Part shown: positions 16,808-23,503 of the stretch, one piece after another
How positions within the stretch are numbered: the first letter of the stretch is position 1
How the letters are laid out: each line of letters begins with the position of its first letter
The notes under the pieces: generated by a model
The model's database searches: none
What the model was told of the DNA's origin: nothing
Seen by the model: only the letters and a program-made list of their open reading frames with translations
Position numbers and translations under genes: made by a program
From: Oscillibacter sp.
GTDB taxonomy: Bacteria; Bacillota; Clostridia; Oscillospirales; Oscillospiraceae
Assembly (NCBI RefSeq): GCF_028693505.1
Contig: NZ_JAQUVF010000017.1
Location: 1-52,939, forward strand
Direction of reading: 5' to 3'
Length of the DNA: 52,939 nucleotides

Positions 16808-17056
16808 AAAACGCCCCTGACCATACGGTCAGGGGCGTTGTCACGCGATACCACCCTGATTCGGCCGTCAGTCGCCCTGCCGGCCCTCAGTGATCGAAAA
16901 CGATCTGGCCGGTAACGGGGCCGCCGTTTCGCCCTACTATACGTTCAGGCGAAAGACTCCGGGAGCAGTTATACGGACCTCCCCCACCGGCTCGCAGCAG
17001 CCGCCGGCTCTCTGAAGGCGGGATGATCCGTCGTTCTTCCCTTCCATGTCTTTATC
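16808..17056 (-). promoter_or_regulatory. T-box riboswitch of leuS
   Basis: On the minus strand the conserved T-box core AGGGTGGTATCGCG (16844-16857) is followed by an intrinsic terminator: a perfect 12-bp stem ACGCCCCTGACC/GGTCAGGGGCGT (16811-16822 with 16827-16838) and a T-rich tail. Stem I and its loops occupy about 16900-17050. The leader binds uncharged tRNA-Leu and then prevents termination. The leucine specifier triplet was not assigned by eye. Confidence 0.92.
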
Positions 17057-17062
17057 AGAAGT

Positions 17063-17091
17063 ATTTTACGGAGATTCGCGTACTTTGTCAA
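17063..17091 (-). promoter_or_regulatory. Sigma-A promoter of the leuS T-box transcript
   Basis: Minus strand TTGACA (17086-17091), 17-nt spacer, TAAAAT (17063-17068). Confidence 0.82.
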
Positions 17092-17165
17092 GGGAATTTC
17101 CGCATTTTCACTATTTTCCCCCGTTTCCCATGCTCAATTGGCGGGGTTTTCCACGGTTGCTCCGC

Positions 17166-17528
17166 TTATTCCGCAGTCAGCACGCCGCCAAGATCCAAGG
17201 GCTTGCCGTCGCTCCACAGCCGCTCCAGAGAATAGAAGGCCCGGGCCTCGGCGGAAAAGACGTGTACCGTCACGCAGCCGTAGTCCAGCAGGACCCAGGT
17301 ACCGTCGCGGTAGCCCTCCCGGCGAAGGGGTTCCTCCCCCGCCTGCTCCTTCATTGCTTTCTCCACTGCACCGCACAATGCGTTGATCTGGGTGTTGGAG
17401 GTGCCGGTGGCGATGACGAAATAGTCCGCCAGCGTGGTGAGGTCCGTGATCTCGATGGCCGAGATCTCCTTGCCCTTTTTCTCGTCCAGGGCCTTTGCGG
17501 CAATAATTGCCAATTCCTTTGGTGTCAT
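17166..17528 (-). CDS. rsfS: Ribosomal silencing factor RsfS
   Basis: 120 residues: MTPKELAIIAAKALDEKKGK, then DLTTLADYFVIATGTSNTQINAL and GTWVLLDYGCVTVHVFSAEAR, the RsfS/Iojap pattern. RsfS binds L14 and blocks subunit joining in starved cells. It is the last gene of the long smc operon, 26 nt after the LCP gene. The nadD-yqeK-LCP-rsfS order is a common Firmicutes neighbourhood. Confidence 0.94.
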   Translation of the reverse strand: MTPKELAIIAAKALDEKKGKEISAIEITDLTTLADYFVIATGTSNTQINALCGAVEKAMKEQAGEEPLRREGYRDGTWVLLDYGCVTVHVFSAEARAFYSLERLWSDGKPLDLGGVLTAE

Positions 17529-17554
17529 TCTATGTTTCCTTTCTTTTCTTGGAT

Positions 17555-19105
17555 TCAGGCCGCCGGAGGCGGCTCAATAATCGAAAAATCGGGTTCCGCC
17601 GGCGTTTCCGGCTGCGCGGGGGTCTCCGGCTCTTGGGGCGTTGTCTCGCCGCCGGTGGCCGGGGGCGTGGTCGGGGGCGTCGGCGGCGTGGTCGGGGGCG
17701 TCGTCGGCGTCGTCGGCGTCGTGGGATTTGTCGTTCCGCCGGGCGTCGTTTCCGTTCCGCCGGAAGGCGGCGCGGTGGTTCCGGGGTCCGTCGTCGCACC
17801 GGGGTCCGTGGTGGCACCGGGGTCCGTCGTCGTACCGGGGGCCGTGACGGTGCCGATGATTTCCCCGGTCTCCGGGTCGATCAGATTGCCGTCCTCATCC
17901 ACCACCGGCTCCGTGCTGGGCGTCTCCACAGGCTTGGAGGGCTTCACCGGCGCCTTGGCGGCCTTGCTGTCCTCCACATGGCCGCTGGTGGAGCTGACGG
18001 AACCGTCCCCATTGACGGACATGATGTCAAGGTCGCTCAGCGCAGAAGGCTCCACAAAGGGGCTGAGGTCATTGTTGACCAGATCCAGCAGCTCCTGCGC
18101 GTTGGGCACCACATAGGACAGCATGGCGCTGATGGAACGGCTGTAACACATTTTGGGCGTGTTGGGCATGGTGACGAAATTCACGTTCTCCACGCTCAGC
18201 CCGCCCATGACGGCCTGCTGCCCAAACCAGCAGAGATTGCTGAAGGAGAGGTCCGTCTCCACATTCTTTTGGAACACCTTGGCAAATTCGTTAATTTTTG
18301 TGACGTTTTTCACCTGCAAAAGCTGCTCCACCGTGGCCTTCAAGAACGATTGCTGGGTCTTGATGCGCCCCAGATCGCCGTCGGGGTAGCCGTACTTCAT
18401 GTTATTGTCGTGGCGGTAGCGGATGACGCCCATGGCCTGCTTGCCGCTGAGGAGCTGATAGCCCTTATCGATGTGAATGGAGAGGTCCTGCAGGGGGTCG
18501 TCGTAATTCATGTTCCGGGGCACGTCGAAGTAGACGCCGCCGATGGCGTCCACGATCTCGCCCACAGCCTCCCACTCCACCACCACCTGATAGTCCGGCT
18601 CAAAGCCGACCAGCTGGGCGATTTCCTTGTACAGCGCCTTGATGCCCTTTTCCGCGCCGCCGTTATAATTATAGACGGCATTGATCTTTTTGATGTCCCA
18701 GCTGATATTGACCATGGTATCCCGGGGGATGGACATGACGGTGGCCTTCTGGTTGGTGACATCGTAGCTTGCCAGCAGCATGGTGTCCGTATTACCGCCG
18801 CCGCCGGTGTCTCTGCCGAGGATGAGGACGGTATAATAGTCCTTGCTCTTGCGCTCGCCCCCGGCCTTGGGGCGGACTCCCTCGCCGTAATCCAGTTCCT
18901 GTTTGGATTCGCCCTTGGTGCCGGGCAGCTCCGGGCGGACGAACAGGCTTTGGCAGGCCGCCACCACGCCCAGCACCACCGCCAAAATGATTGCCACGAC
19001 CACCAGCAGCTTCTGGCGGCGGTTCAAGCGGCTCTTTTTCTGCTTTTTCGGTTTTTCTTCCAGACGACCCCCGCCCGCTTTTTTCTCTACTCTATGTCTT
19101 TCCAC
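17555..19105 (-). CDS. LytR-CpsA-Psr family protein with a long Pro/Thr-rich tail
   Basis: 516 residues. A basic cytoplasmic N-terminus (about 1-30) precedes one membrane helix (KLLVVVAIILAVVLGVVAAC), then the extracellular LCP catalytic domain (about 85-330): TVLILGRDTGGGGNTDTMLL, VMSIPRDTMVNI and the Arg-rich VIRYRHDNN...GDLGRIKTQQSFL. LCP proteins transfer undecaprenyl-linked glycopolymers to peptidoglycan. From about residue 370 the chain becomes Pro/Thr/Gly-rich, with TTDPGA units and PTTPTTPTTPP stretches, probably a disordered wall-spanning tail. It starts at GTG, 7 nt after nadD-yqeK ends and 10 nt after AAGGA. The tail DNA is repetitive and could vary in length. Confidence 0.92.
   Translation of the reverse strand: MERHRVEKKAGGGRLEEKPKKQKKSRLNRRQKLLVVVAIILAVVLGVVAACQSLFVRPELPGTKGESKQELDYGEGVRPKAGGERKSKDYYTVLILGRDTGGGGNTDTMLLASYDVTNQKATVMSIPRDTMVNISWDIKKINAVYNYNGGAEKGIKALYKEIAQLVGFEPDYQVVVEWEAVGEIVDAIGGVYFDVPRNMNYDDPLQDLSIHIDKGYQLLSGKQAMGVIRYRHDNNMKYGYPDGDLGRIKTQQSFLKATVEQLLQVKNVTKINEFAKVFQKNVETDLSFSNLCWFGQQAVMGGLSVENVNFVTMPNTPKMCYSRSISAMLSYVVPNAQELLDLVNNDLSPFVEPSALSDLDIMSVNGDGSVSSTSGHVEDSKAAKAPVKPSKPVETPSTEPVVDEDGNLIDPETGEIIGTVTAPGTTTDPGATTDPGATTDPGTTAPPSGGTETTPGGTTNPTTPTTPTTPPTTPPTPPTTPPATGGETTPQEPETPAQPETPAEPDFSIIEPPPAA
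17783..17836. repeat. 18-bp tandem repeats inside the LCP gene tail
   Basis: Three near-identical 18-bp units (17783-17800, 17801-17818, 17819-17836), with a degenerate fourth to 17854, encode TTDPGA-type hexapeptides. Further short GGCGTC repeats lie at about 17640-17720. The array is in frame. Confidence 0.85.
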
Positions 19106-19112
19106 GGTATCT

Positions 19113-20303
19113 CTATCCTTTCAGTGCGTCCCGCGCCTCAATCGTCGCGTGGTGCACGGGATTGCCCATTTCCTGCATCTCTTTGACCGTCATCTCCAGC
19201 CCCAGCAGCAATCCCTGATCCAGATTCTCATAGCAGGCCTTGCGCAGGGTCTCCACTCCGGGAAAGTCTCTGGTCGGCTCGATGTAGTCGGCGAGATAAA
19301 TAATTTTTTCCAGCAGCGTCATGCCGGCGTGGCCGGTGGTGTGCCACCAGATGGCGCGGTAGATTTCCTCATCCACGCCAAACACGTCCCGCGCCACGGC
19401 GGCGCCGGTCTTGGCATGGAGCAGCTTGAGCGCGGTTTGCTCCAGCTCGTCCAGCGGGATGTCATACTGCCGACAAAGGGCCAGCTGCGCCGCCATATCC
19501 AGTTTTTTCGTGCAGTCGTGCAGCAAGGCCGCCACCCGGGCCTTCTCCACGTCCGCGCCGTACCGCTCCGCCAGATGGATGGCCTCCTGCTCCGTGCCCA
19601 GCACGTGGGGGATGCGCTTATGCTTGAGGTAGCTCAGCGCCACGGGGCGCAGCTTAAGAAGCGGCAGGTGACAGAGGTTCGCGCCGGTCCCATAGAGGTT
19701 TTCCCGCAAAATGTATCCGTATACCGCCGGGGGAAGGCGTTTACTGCCCTCGCCCGCCGCCAGCTCCTCCCGCAGGCGGGTGGAGGAGACGTCGATAACG
19801 CCGGGGATGGTGAGGGTGAACAGCCGGGCCGTGGGGAAGCGTTTGTACAATGCGTCCCGCTGGGCGGAAAACAGTTCTTCCGTGTCCTCCTCCGTCCGGC
19901 CGAAGGCGGCGATCCCCGCCAGCGACAAGATGCGCTCCGGCTCGTGCCACGCTTGCAGCGTGAGGAACATATCCGTCCCCATCAAAAGCCACAGCTCATC
20001 CCGCGAATACTGTGCCTTCAGCTGGGCGAGGGTATCGGCGGTAAAGCTCTTCCCCTCCCGGTGGACCTCCAGATCCAGTACTTCCACCCGGTCCCCCAGC
20101 CCCAGCGCTTCCGCCGCCAGACGCGTCATTTCCAGACGCTGATCGGGGGTGGGGCTTCCGGCGGGCAGCGCCTTATGGGGCGGCAGTCCCGCCGGGACCA
20201 GCAGCAGTTTTTCCAGTTTCAGCAGTTCAAATACCGCCCGGGCGGCCGTGACGTGACCCAAATGGGGCGGATTGAAGGTGCCGCCATAAATACCGATTTT
20301 CAT
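19113..20303 (-). CDS. nadD: NadD-YqeK fusion: nicotinate-nucleotide adenylyltransferase plus HD phosphohydrolase
   Basis: 396 residues in one frame. Residues 1-200 are NadD, which makes nicotinate adenine dinucleotide from NaMN and ATP: GGTFNPPHLGH (7-17, nucleotidyltransferase HxGH), LLVPAGLPPHK, and the DVSSTRLRE motif (171-179). Residues 220-396 are a YqeK-type HD domain: SYLKHKRIPHVLGTE, ALLHDCTKK (H262-D263), LLHAKTGAAVA and IWWHTTGHAGM carry the metal-binding His/Asp. YqeK relatives hydrolyse symmetrical Ap4A. The two are usually adjacent separate genes (nadD-yqeK) in Firmicutes. No stop or frameshift separates them here. It ends in TAG and runs 7 nt into the LCP gene. Confidence 0.92.
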   Translation of the reverse strand: MKIGIYGGTFNPPHLGHVTAARAVFELLKLEKLLLVPAGLPPHKALPAGSPTPDQRLEMTRLAAEALGLGDRVEVLDLEVHREGKSFTADTLAQLKAQYSRDELWLLMGTDMFLTLQAWHEPERILSLAGIAAFGRTEEDTEELFSAQRDALYKRFPTARLFTLTIPGVIDVSSTRLREELAAGEGSKRLPPAVYGYILRENLYGTGANLCHLPLLKLRPVALSYLKHKRIPHVLGTEQEAIHLAERYGADVEKARVAALLHDCTKKLDMAAQLALCRQYDIPLDELEQTALKLLHAKTGAAVARDVFGVDEEIYRAIWWHTTGHAGMTLLEKIIYLADYIEPTRDFPGVETLRKACYENLDQGLLLGLEMTVKEMQEMGNPVHHATIEARDALKG

Positions 20304-20336
20304 ACGAAACCTTCCTGTGTGATTTGAAATGGGCGC

Positions 20337-20672
20337 TCAGTCTTTCTTCGCCCGCTGCGGCTTGCTCTTGACCAGCTGAATGCGCTTTTCCCGGGGCTTG
20401 GAATGACTCTCCCGGTACAGCACAAACTTCGTGCCGATGACCTGCACCACTTCGCTGCGGGTGATCTTTGCCAGTTCTCCCGCCGCGAGGCGCGCGTCGT
20501 ATTCCACATTGTTTTCCAAAACCCGGCCCTTGATGAGCTCCCGGGCCTCCAGCGCGTCGTCCGCCTGCTTGACAAGGTTTTCGCCGATGCCGTCCTTGCC
20601 CACCTGCAAAATGGTGTCGATGGTGTTGGCCAATCCTCGCAGCTGGGCGCGCTGTTTGCTTGTCAGTTCCAT
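20337..20672 (-). CDS. yhbY: CRM-domain RNA-binding protein YhbY
   Basis: 111 residues. MELTSKQRAQLRGLANTIDT, the GxxG-like VGKDGI, LKGRVLENN-type stretch and VVQVIGTKFVLYRES match YhbY, a pre-50S-associated RNA-binding protein with one CRM domain. A short basic tail follows. It lies 29 nt after rdgB and 33 nt before nadD-yqeK. Confidence 0.92.
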   Translation of the reverse strand: MELTSKQRAQLRGLANTIDTILQVGKDGIGENLVKQADDALEARELIKGRVLENNVEYDARLAAGELAKITRSEVVQVIGTKFVLYRESHSKPREKRIQLVKSKPQRAKKD

Positions 20673-20701
20673 ATCATTCTCCTAAATATTTTTATAGACG
20701 T

Positions 20702-21292
20702 TTACTGCTTCCAATAAGTTTCCAGTTTTTCGACAAAAGCCGCCAAAGCCCTGCCGCGGTGAGAAAGCTCGCTCTTTTCCTCCGCCGTCAGCTGGGCGAA
20801 GGTCTTTGCCTTTTCCGGCACGAAGAACACCGGGTCGTATCCAAAGCCGCCCTCGCCCATGGGGGCAAAGGCGATGGTCCCCTCGCACCGGCCCTCCGCC
20901 GTCAGCTCATCGCCGTTTGGAAAGGCGCAGGCAATGGCACAGGCAAAATGGGCCGAGCGAGTGGTCTGCCCCCGCATGCTGTTTAAAAGCAGCGTGTAGC
21001 GCCCCCGGTCGTCCAGCCCCTCCCCGCCGTAGCGGGCGGAGTAGACCCCGGGGCCACCGTTCAGCGCGTCCACGCAAAGGCCGGAGTCGTCCGCGATGGC
21101 GGGAAGTCCCGCAGCGGCGCAGATGGCCTTGGCCTTCAGCATGGCATTTTCCGCGAAGGTGGTTCCGGTCTCCTCCACGTCCACGGTGACGCCCACGTCC
21201 GCAGGACTCGCCACCTCCACGCCAAAGCGGGACAGGATGGCGCTCATCTCTTTCAGTTTGCCCGGATTGTGGGTGGCAAGCACAAATTTCAT
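20702..21292 (-). CDS. rdgB: XTP/dITP pyrophosphatase
   Basis: 196 residues of the Ham1/RdgB family, which removes XTP, dITP and dXTP from the nucleotide pool. It opens MKFVLATHNPGKLKEM (substrate loop [ST]xNxxK), then AIADDSGLCVDALNGGPGVYSARYGG, GFGYDPVFFVPE and the terminal SHRGRA motif. ATG at 21292 follows GAGGAGGAGACGGT and overlaps the preceding gene's stop by 4 nt; upstream in-frame codons lie inside that gene. Confidence 0.95.
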   Translation of the reverse strand: MKFVLATHNPGKLKEMSAILSRFGVEVASPADVGVTVDVEETGTTFAENAMLKAKAICAAAGLPAIADDSGLCVDALNGGPGVYSARYGGEGLDDRGRYTLLLNSMRGQTTRSAHFACAIACAFPNGDELTAEGRCEGTIAFAPMGEGGFGYDPVFFVPEKAKTFAQLTAEEKSELSHRGRALAAFVEKLETYWKQ

Positions 21293-21576
21293 ACCGTCTC
21301 CTCCTCTTGGGCCAATCGGTCCAGTTTTCGATTTCGCAGCGTCAATAGCAGATCCACGCTCACCATCAAAACATCCACCACGTAAAACGCCACCACGTAG
21401 GTCACATTCCCGCTGATGAATTTTCCGGCCAGACCACAGAAATACCCCACAATGATGCACAGCTCAAAGGGCACGCTCTTCCCTTTCGCCGTCCGCGAGC
21501 GGAGGGACTTGGCAATATTGAAGGGCCAGGAGAGGCCAAAGCAAATGAGCATCAGCATCTCAAAGACCTGCGTCAT
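21289..21576 (-). CDS. Three-helix membrane protein, SemiSWEET/PQ-loop-like
   Basis: 95 residues with three hydrophobic helices (about 1-19, 37-57, 60-80) and an acidic end. GLSWPFNIAKSLRSRTAKGK and the following GYFCGLAGKF resemble a PQ-loop/SemiSWEET repeat: a helix-breaking Pro (PF instead of PQ), a basic cytoplasmic loop, then a Gly-rich second helix. Size and helix number suit a SemiSWEET, which dimerises into a small-sugar carrier, but the similarity was judged by eye and the substrate is unknown. It is coupled by ATGA overlaps to rph upstream and rdgB downstream. Confidence 0.7.
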   Translation of the reverse strand: MTQVFEMLMLICFGLSWPFNIAKSLRSRTAKGKSVPFELCIIVGYFCGLAGKFISGNVTYVVAFYVVDVLMVSVDLLLTLRNRKLDRLAQEEETV

Positions 21577-22298
21577 GCCCTCTCACCCTCCAGCAGTGCT
21601 CGCTGCATTTGCAGCAGTTCTTTGTTTCCCTTGGCGCAAAGGCCCACCAGCGCCTGCTGCTCCAAAAGCGTGAAGGCCCGGCCCTCGCCGGTGCCCTGCA
21701 GCTCGATCAGCGCGCCTTCTTCGTTCATGATGCAGTTGAGATCCACCTGCGCGCGGCTATCCTCGCTGTATCGAAGGTCCAGCATAGGCTGCTCGTCCAC
21801 GATACCGGCGGAGACGCCGGTGACATAGTGGCAAATGGGGTCCTCCGCCAGCACGCCGCGCTCCACCAGATTCCGGCAGGCCAGCGCTAAGGCAATGAAT
21901 CCGCCGGTGACGGACGCGGTCCGGGTGCCGCCGTCCCCCTGCAAAACGTCGCAGTCCACGGTGATGGTCCGCTCTCCCAGCTTGGCAAGATCCACGGCGG
22001 CGCGGAGGGACCGGCCCACCAGCCGCTGGATCTCGGCGCTGCGGGGGGAGAGCTTGAGCTTGCTGACGTCCCGCTTACTGCGCTCCCGGTTGGCCCGAGG
22101 CAGCATGGAATACTCCGCAGTCACCCACCCGGTGCCCTCCGCCACGTGGGAGGGCGCCTTCTCCTCCACGCTGGCGCAGCAAAGGACCTTGGTGTCGCCG
22201 CAGGCGATCAGGCAGCTGCCCTCCGCAAATTTTACAAAGTCTGTGGTAATTTGAATGGGGCGCAGCTCGTCTGCCGCCCGTCCGTCAATTCTGGTCAT
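21573..22298 (-). CDS. rph: Ribonuclease PH
   Basis: 241 residues. RNase PH trims tRNA 3' ends by phosphorolysis. It begins MTRIDGRAADELRPI and contains GDTKVLCCASVEE, GWVTAEYSMLPRANRERSKRD, IQRLVGRSLRAAVDL, DCDVLQGDGGTRTASVTG and the DLNCIMNEEG stretch, all family-typical. ATG at 22298 lies 9 nt after AGAGGA; the longer open frame upstream covers ftsY DNA and is a shadow. The stop overlaps the next start (ATGA). Confidence 0.95.
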   Translation of the reverse strand: MTRIDGRAADELRPIQITTDFVKFAEGSCLIACGDTKVLCCASVEEKAPSHVAEGTGWVTAEYSMLPRANRERSKRDVSKLKLSPRSAEIQRLVGRSLRAAVDLAKLGERTITVDCDVLQGDGGTRTASVTGGFIALALACRNLVERGVLAEDPICHYVTGVSAGIVDEQPMLDLRYSEDSRAQVDLNCIMNEEGALIELQGTGEGRAFTLLEQQALVGLCAKGNKELLQMQRALLEGERA

Positions 22299-22366
22299 GG
22301 TTTCTGATCCTCTTTTCCATCTTGTATCAACCGTTCCGGCGCATTTCCCCCGCCCGGTCATCCTCC

Positions 22367-23239
22367 TCAGATGATGGCCTCCACGTAGCTTTTCGCGTCG
22401 AAGGGACGAAGATCGTCGATTCCCTCGCCCACCCCCGCGAATTTCACCGGCACACCCAGCTCCCGGGCGATGGCCACGACGATGCCGCCCTTGGCGGTGC
22501 CGTCCAGCTTGGTGAGCACGATGCCGGTGAGACCGGCGGTCTCCTGAAAGGTCCGCGCCTGAATGAGTCCGTTTTGCCCCGTGGTGGCGTCCAGCACCAG
22601 CAGCGTCTCCCGGTCGCAGCCGGGGCACTCCCGGTCGATGATCTTGGAGAGCTTGGCAAGCTCCGCCATGAGATTGGCCTTGTTGTGCAGGCGGCCCGCC
22701 GTGTCGCACAGCACCACGTCCGCGCCCCGGGCCTTGGCGGCTTGCAGCGCGTCGAAGAGCACCGCGCCGGGGTCCGCGCCCTCATGCTGGCGAATCAGCT
22801 CGCAGCCGGCCCGCTCCGCCCAGATTTGCAGCTGGTCCGCCGCCGCCGCGCGGAAGGTGTCCCCCGCGCAGAGAAGGACATGCTTGCCCTTTTTTTTCAG
22901 CTGGTAGGCCAGCTTCCCGATGGAGGTGGTCTTGCCCACGCCGTTGACACCGATGAACAGCACCACGCTGGGCTGGGTACTGAGAGAGAGCGCCGTGTCG
23001 TCCACGGACATCTCCCCCGCCAAGATCTCCCGCAGCGCGGCGCGCACCGCCTCCTGCTCGTGGAGCTTCTCCTTCCGGACCCGCGTACGCAGCTTTTCCA
23101 CCGCGTCCAGCGCGGTGTCCATGCCGATATCCGCCAGAATCAGCGTCTCTTCCAGCTCCTCAAAAAACGCCTCGTCGGCCTCCGTAAAGCCCGAGAACAG
23201 ATTGGCGGTAATTTTTTTCAGTTTATCAAAAAAGCCCAT
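22367..23239 (-). CDS. ftsY: Signal recognition particle receptor FtsY
   Basis: 290 residues, NG domains only with no long acidic A domain. The N-domain has four helices ([18 protein letters not shown]...). The GTPase shows G1 GVNGVGKT (97-104), the [11 protein letters not shown] insertion-box region, DTAGR, and [10 protein letters not shown], ending in the AKSYVEAII helix. FtsY docks SRP-bound ribosomes at the membrane. It sits 21 nt after a small zinc-ribbon gene and downstream of smc, the classic smc-ftsY order. Confidence 0.96.
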   Translation of the reverse strand: MGFFDKLKKITANLFSGFTEADEAFFEELEETLILADIGMDTALDAVEKLRTRVRKEKLHEQEAVRAALREILAGEMSVDDTALSLSTQPSVVLFIGVNGVGKTTSIGKLAYQLKKKGKHVLLCAGDTFRAAAADQLQIWAERAGCELIRQHEGADPGAVLFDALQAAKARGADVVLCDTAGRLHNKANLMAELAKLSKIIDRECPGCDRETLLVLDATTGQNGLIQARTFQETAGLTGIVLTKLDGTAKGGIVVAIARELGVPVKFAGVGEGIDDLRPFDAKSYVEAII

Positions 23240-23260
23240 GAACGTCCGTCCTTTGCCTGA

Positions 23261-23491
23261 TTATTTTGCCTTGTAGTCAATTTCCGTACCGCAGTTTTTG
23301 CAAAATTCCCCGGGATCGTTTCCAAGCCACGCCCCGCAGCGGGGGCAGCGCACCAGCAAAACGTCCAGCGCAAGGCCCGCAAGCACCAGCAGCGCGCCCG
23401 GCGCCATCGCCGCTTCCCCGGCAAAAACCATCGTCGCGATTCCCCCGGCAAGCACACACATGGAAAGCCTCCGCCGCTTCCGCAGGCTCAT
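23261..23491 (-). CDS. Small membrane protein with a zinc ribbon
   Basis: 76 residues from the ATG at 23491, 7 nt after GAGGAGG. A basic N-terminus (MSLRKRRRLS) precedes one or two hydrophobic helices (about 10-46), then CPRCGAWLGNDPGEFCKNCG, a four-Cys ribbon with CxxC spacing. I do not recognise a named family. The signal layout suggests a membrane-anchored protein with a cytoplasmic metal-binding end. It lies between smc (12 nt) and ftsY (21 nt). Confidence 0.72.
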   Translation of the reverse strand: MSLRKRRRLSMCVLAGGIATMVFAGEAAMAPGALLVLAGLALDVLLVRCPRCGAWLGNDPGEFCKNCGTEIDYKAK

Positions 23492-23503
23492 CACGCCGCC
23501 TCC

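Noticed and set aside
14645-16915. A 756-codon plus-strand frame opposite leuS and its T-box
   Set aside because: It covers a certain leuS and part of a riboswitch, has no ribosome site and no family motif.
16858-17056. Assigning the leucine specifier codon in the T-box stem I
   Set aside because: Several CTC/CTG triplets are possible and the fold could not be confirmed by eye.
17507-20327. Long plus-strand frames opposite the LCP and nadD-yqeK genes
   Set aside because: They are antisense shadows caused by high GC and repeated codons; the minus-strand proteins are family members.
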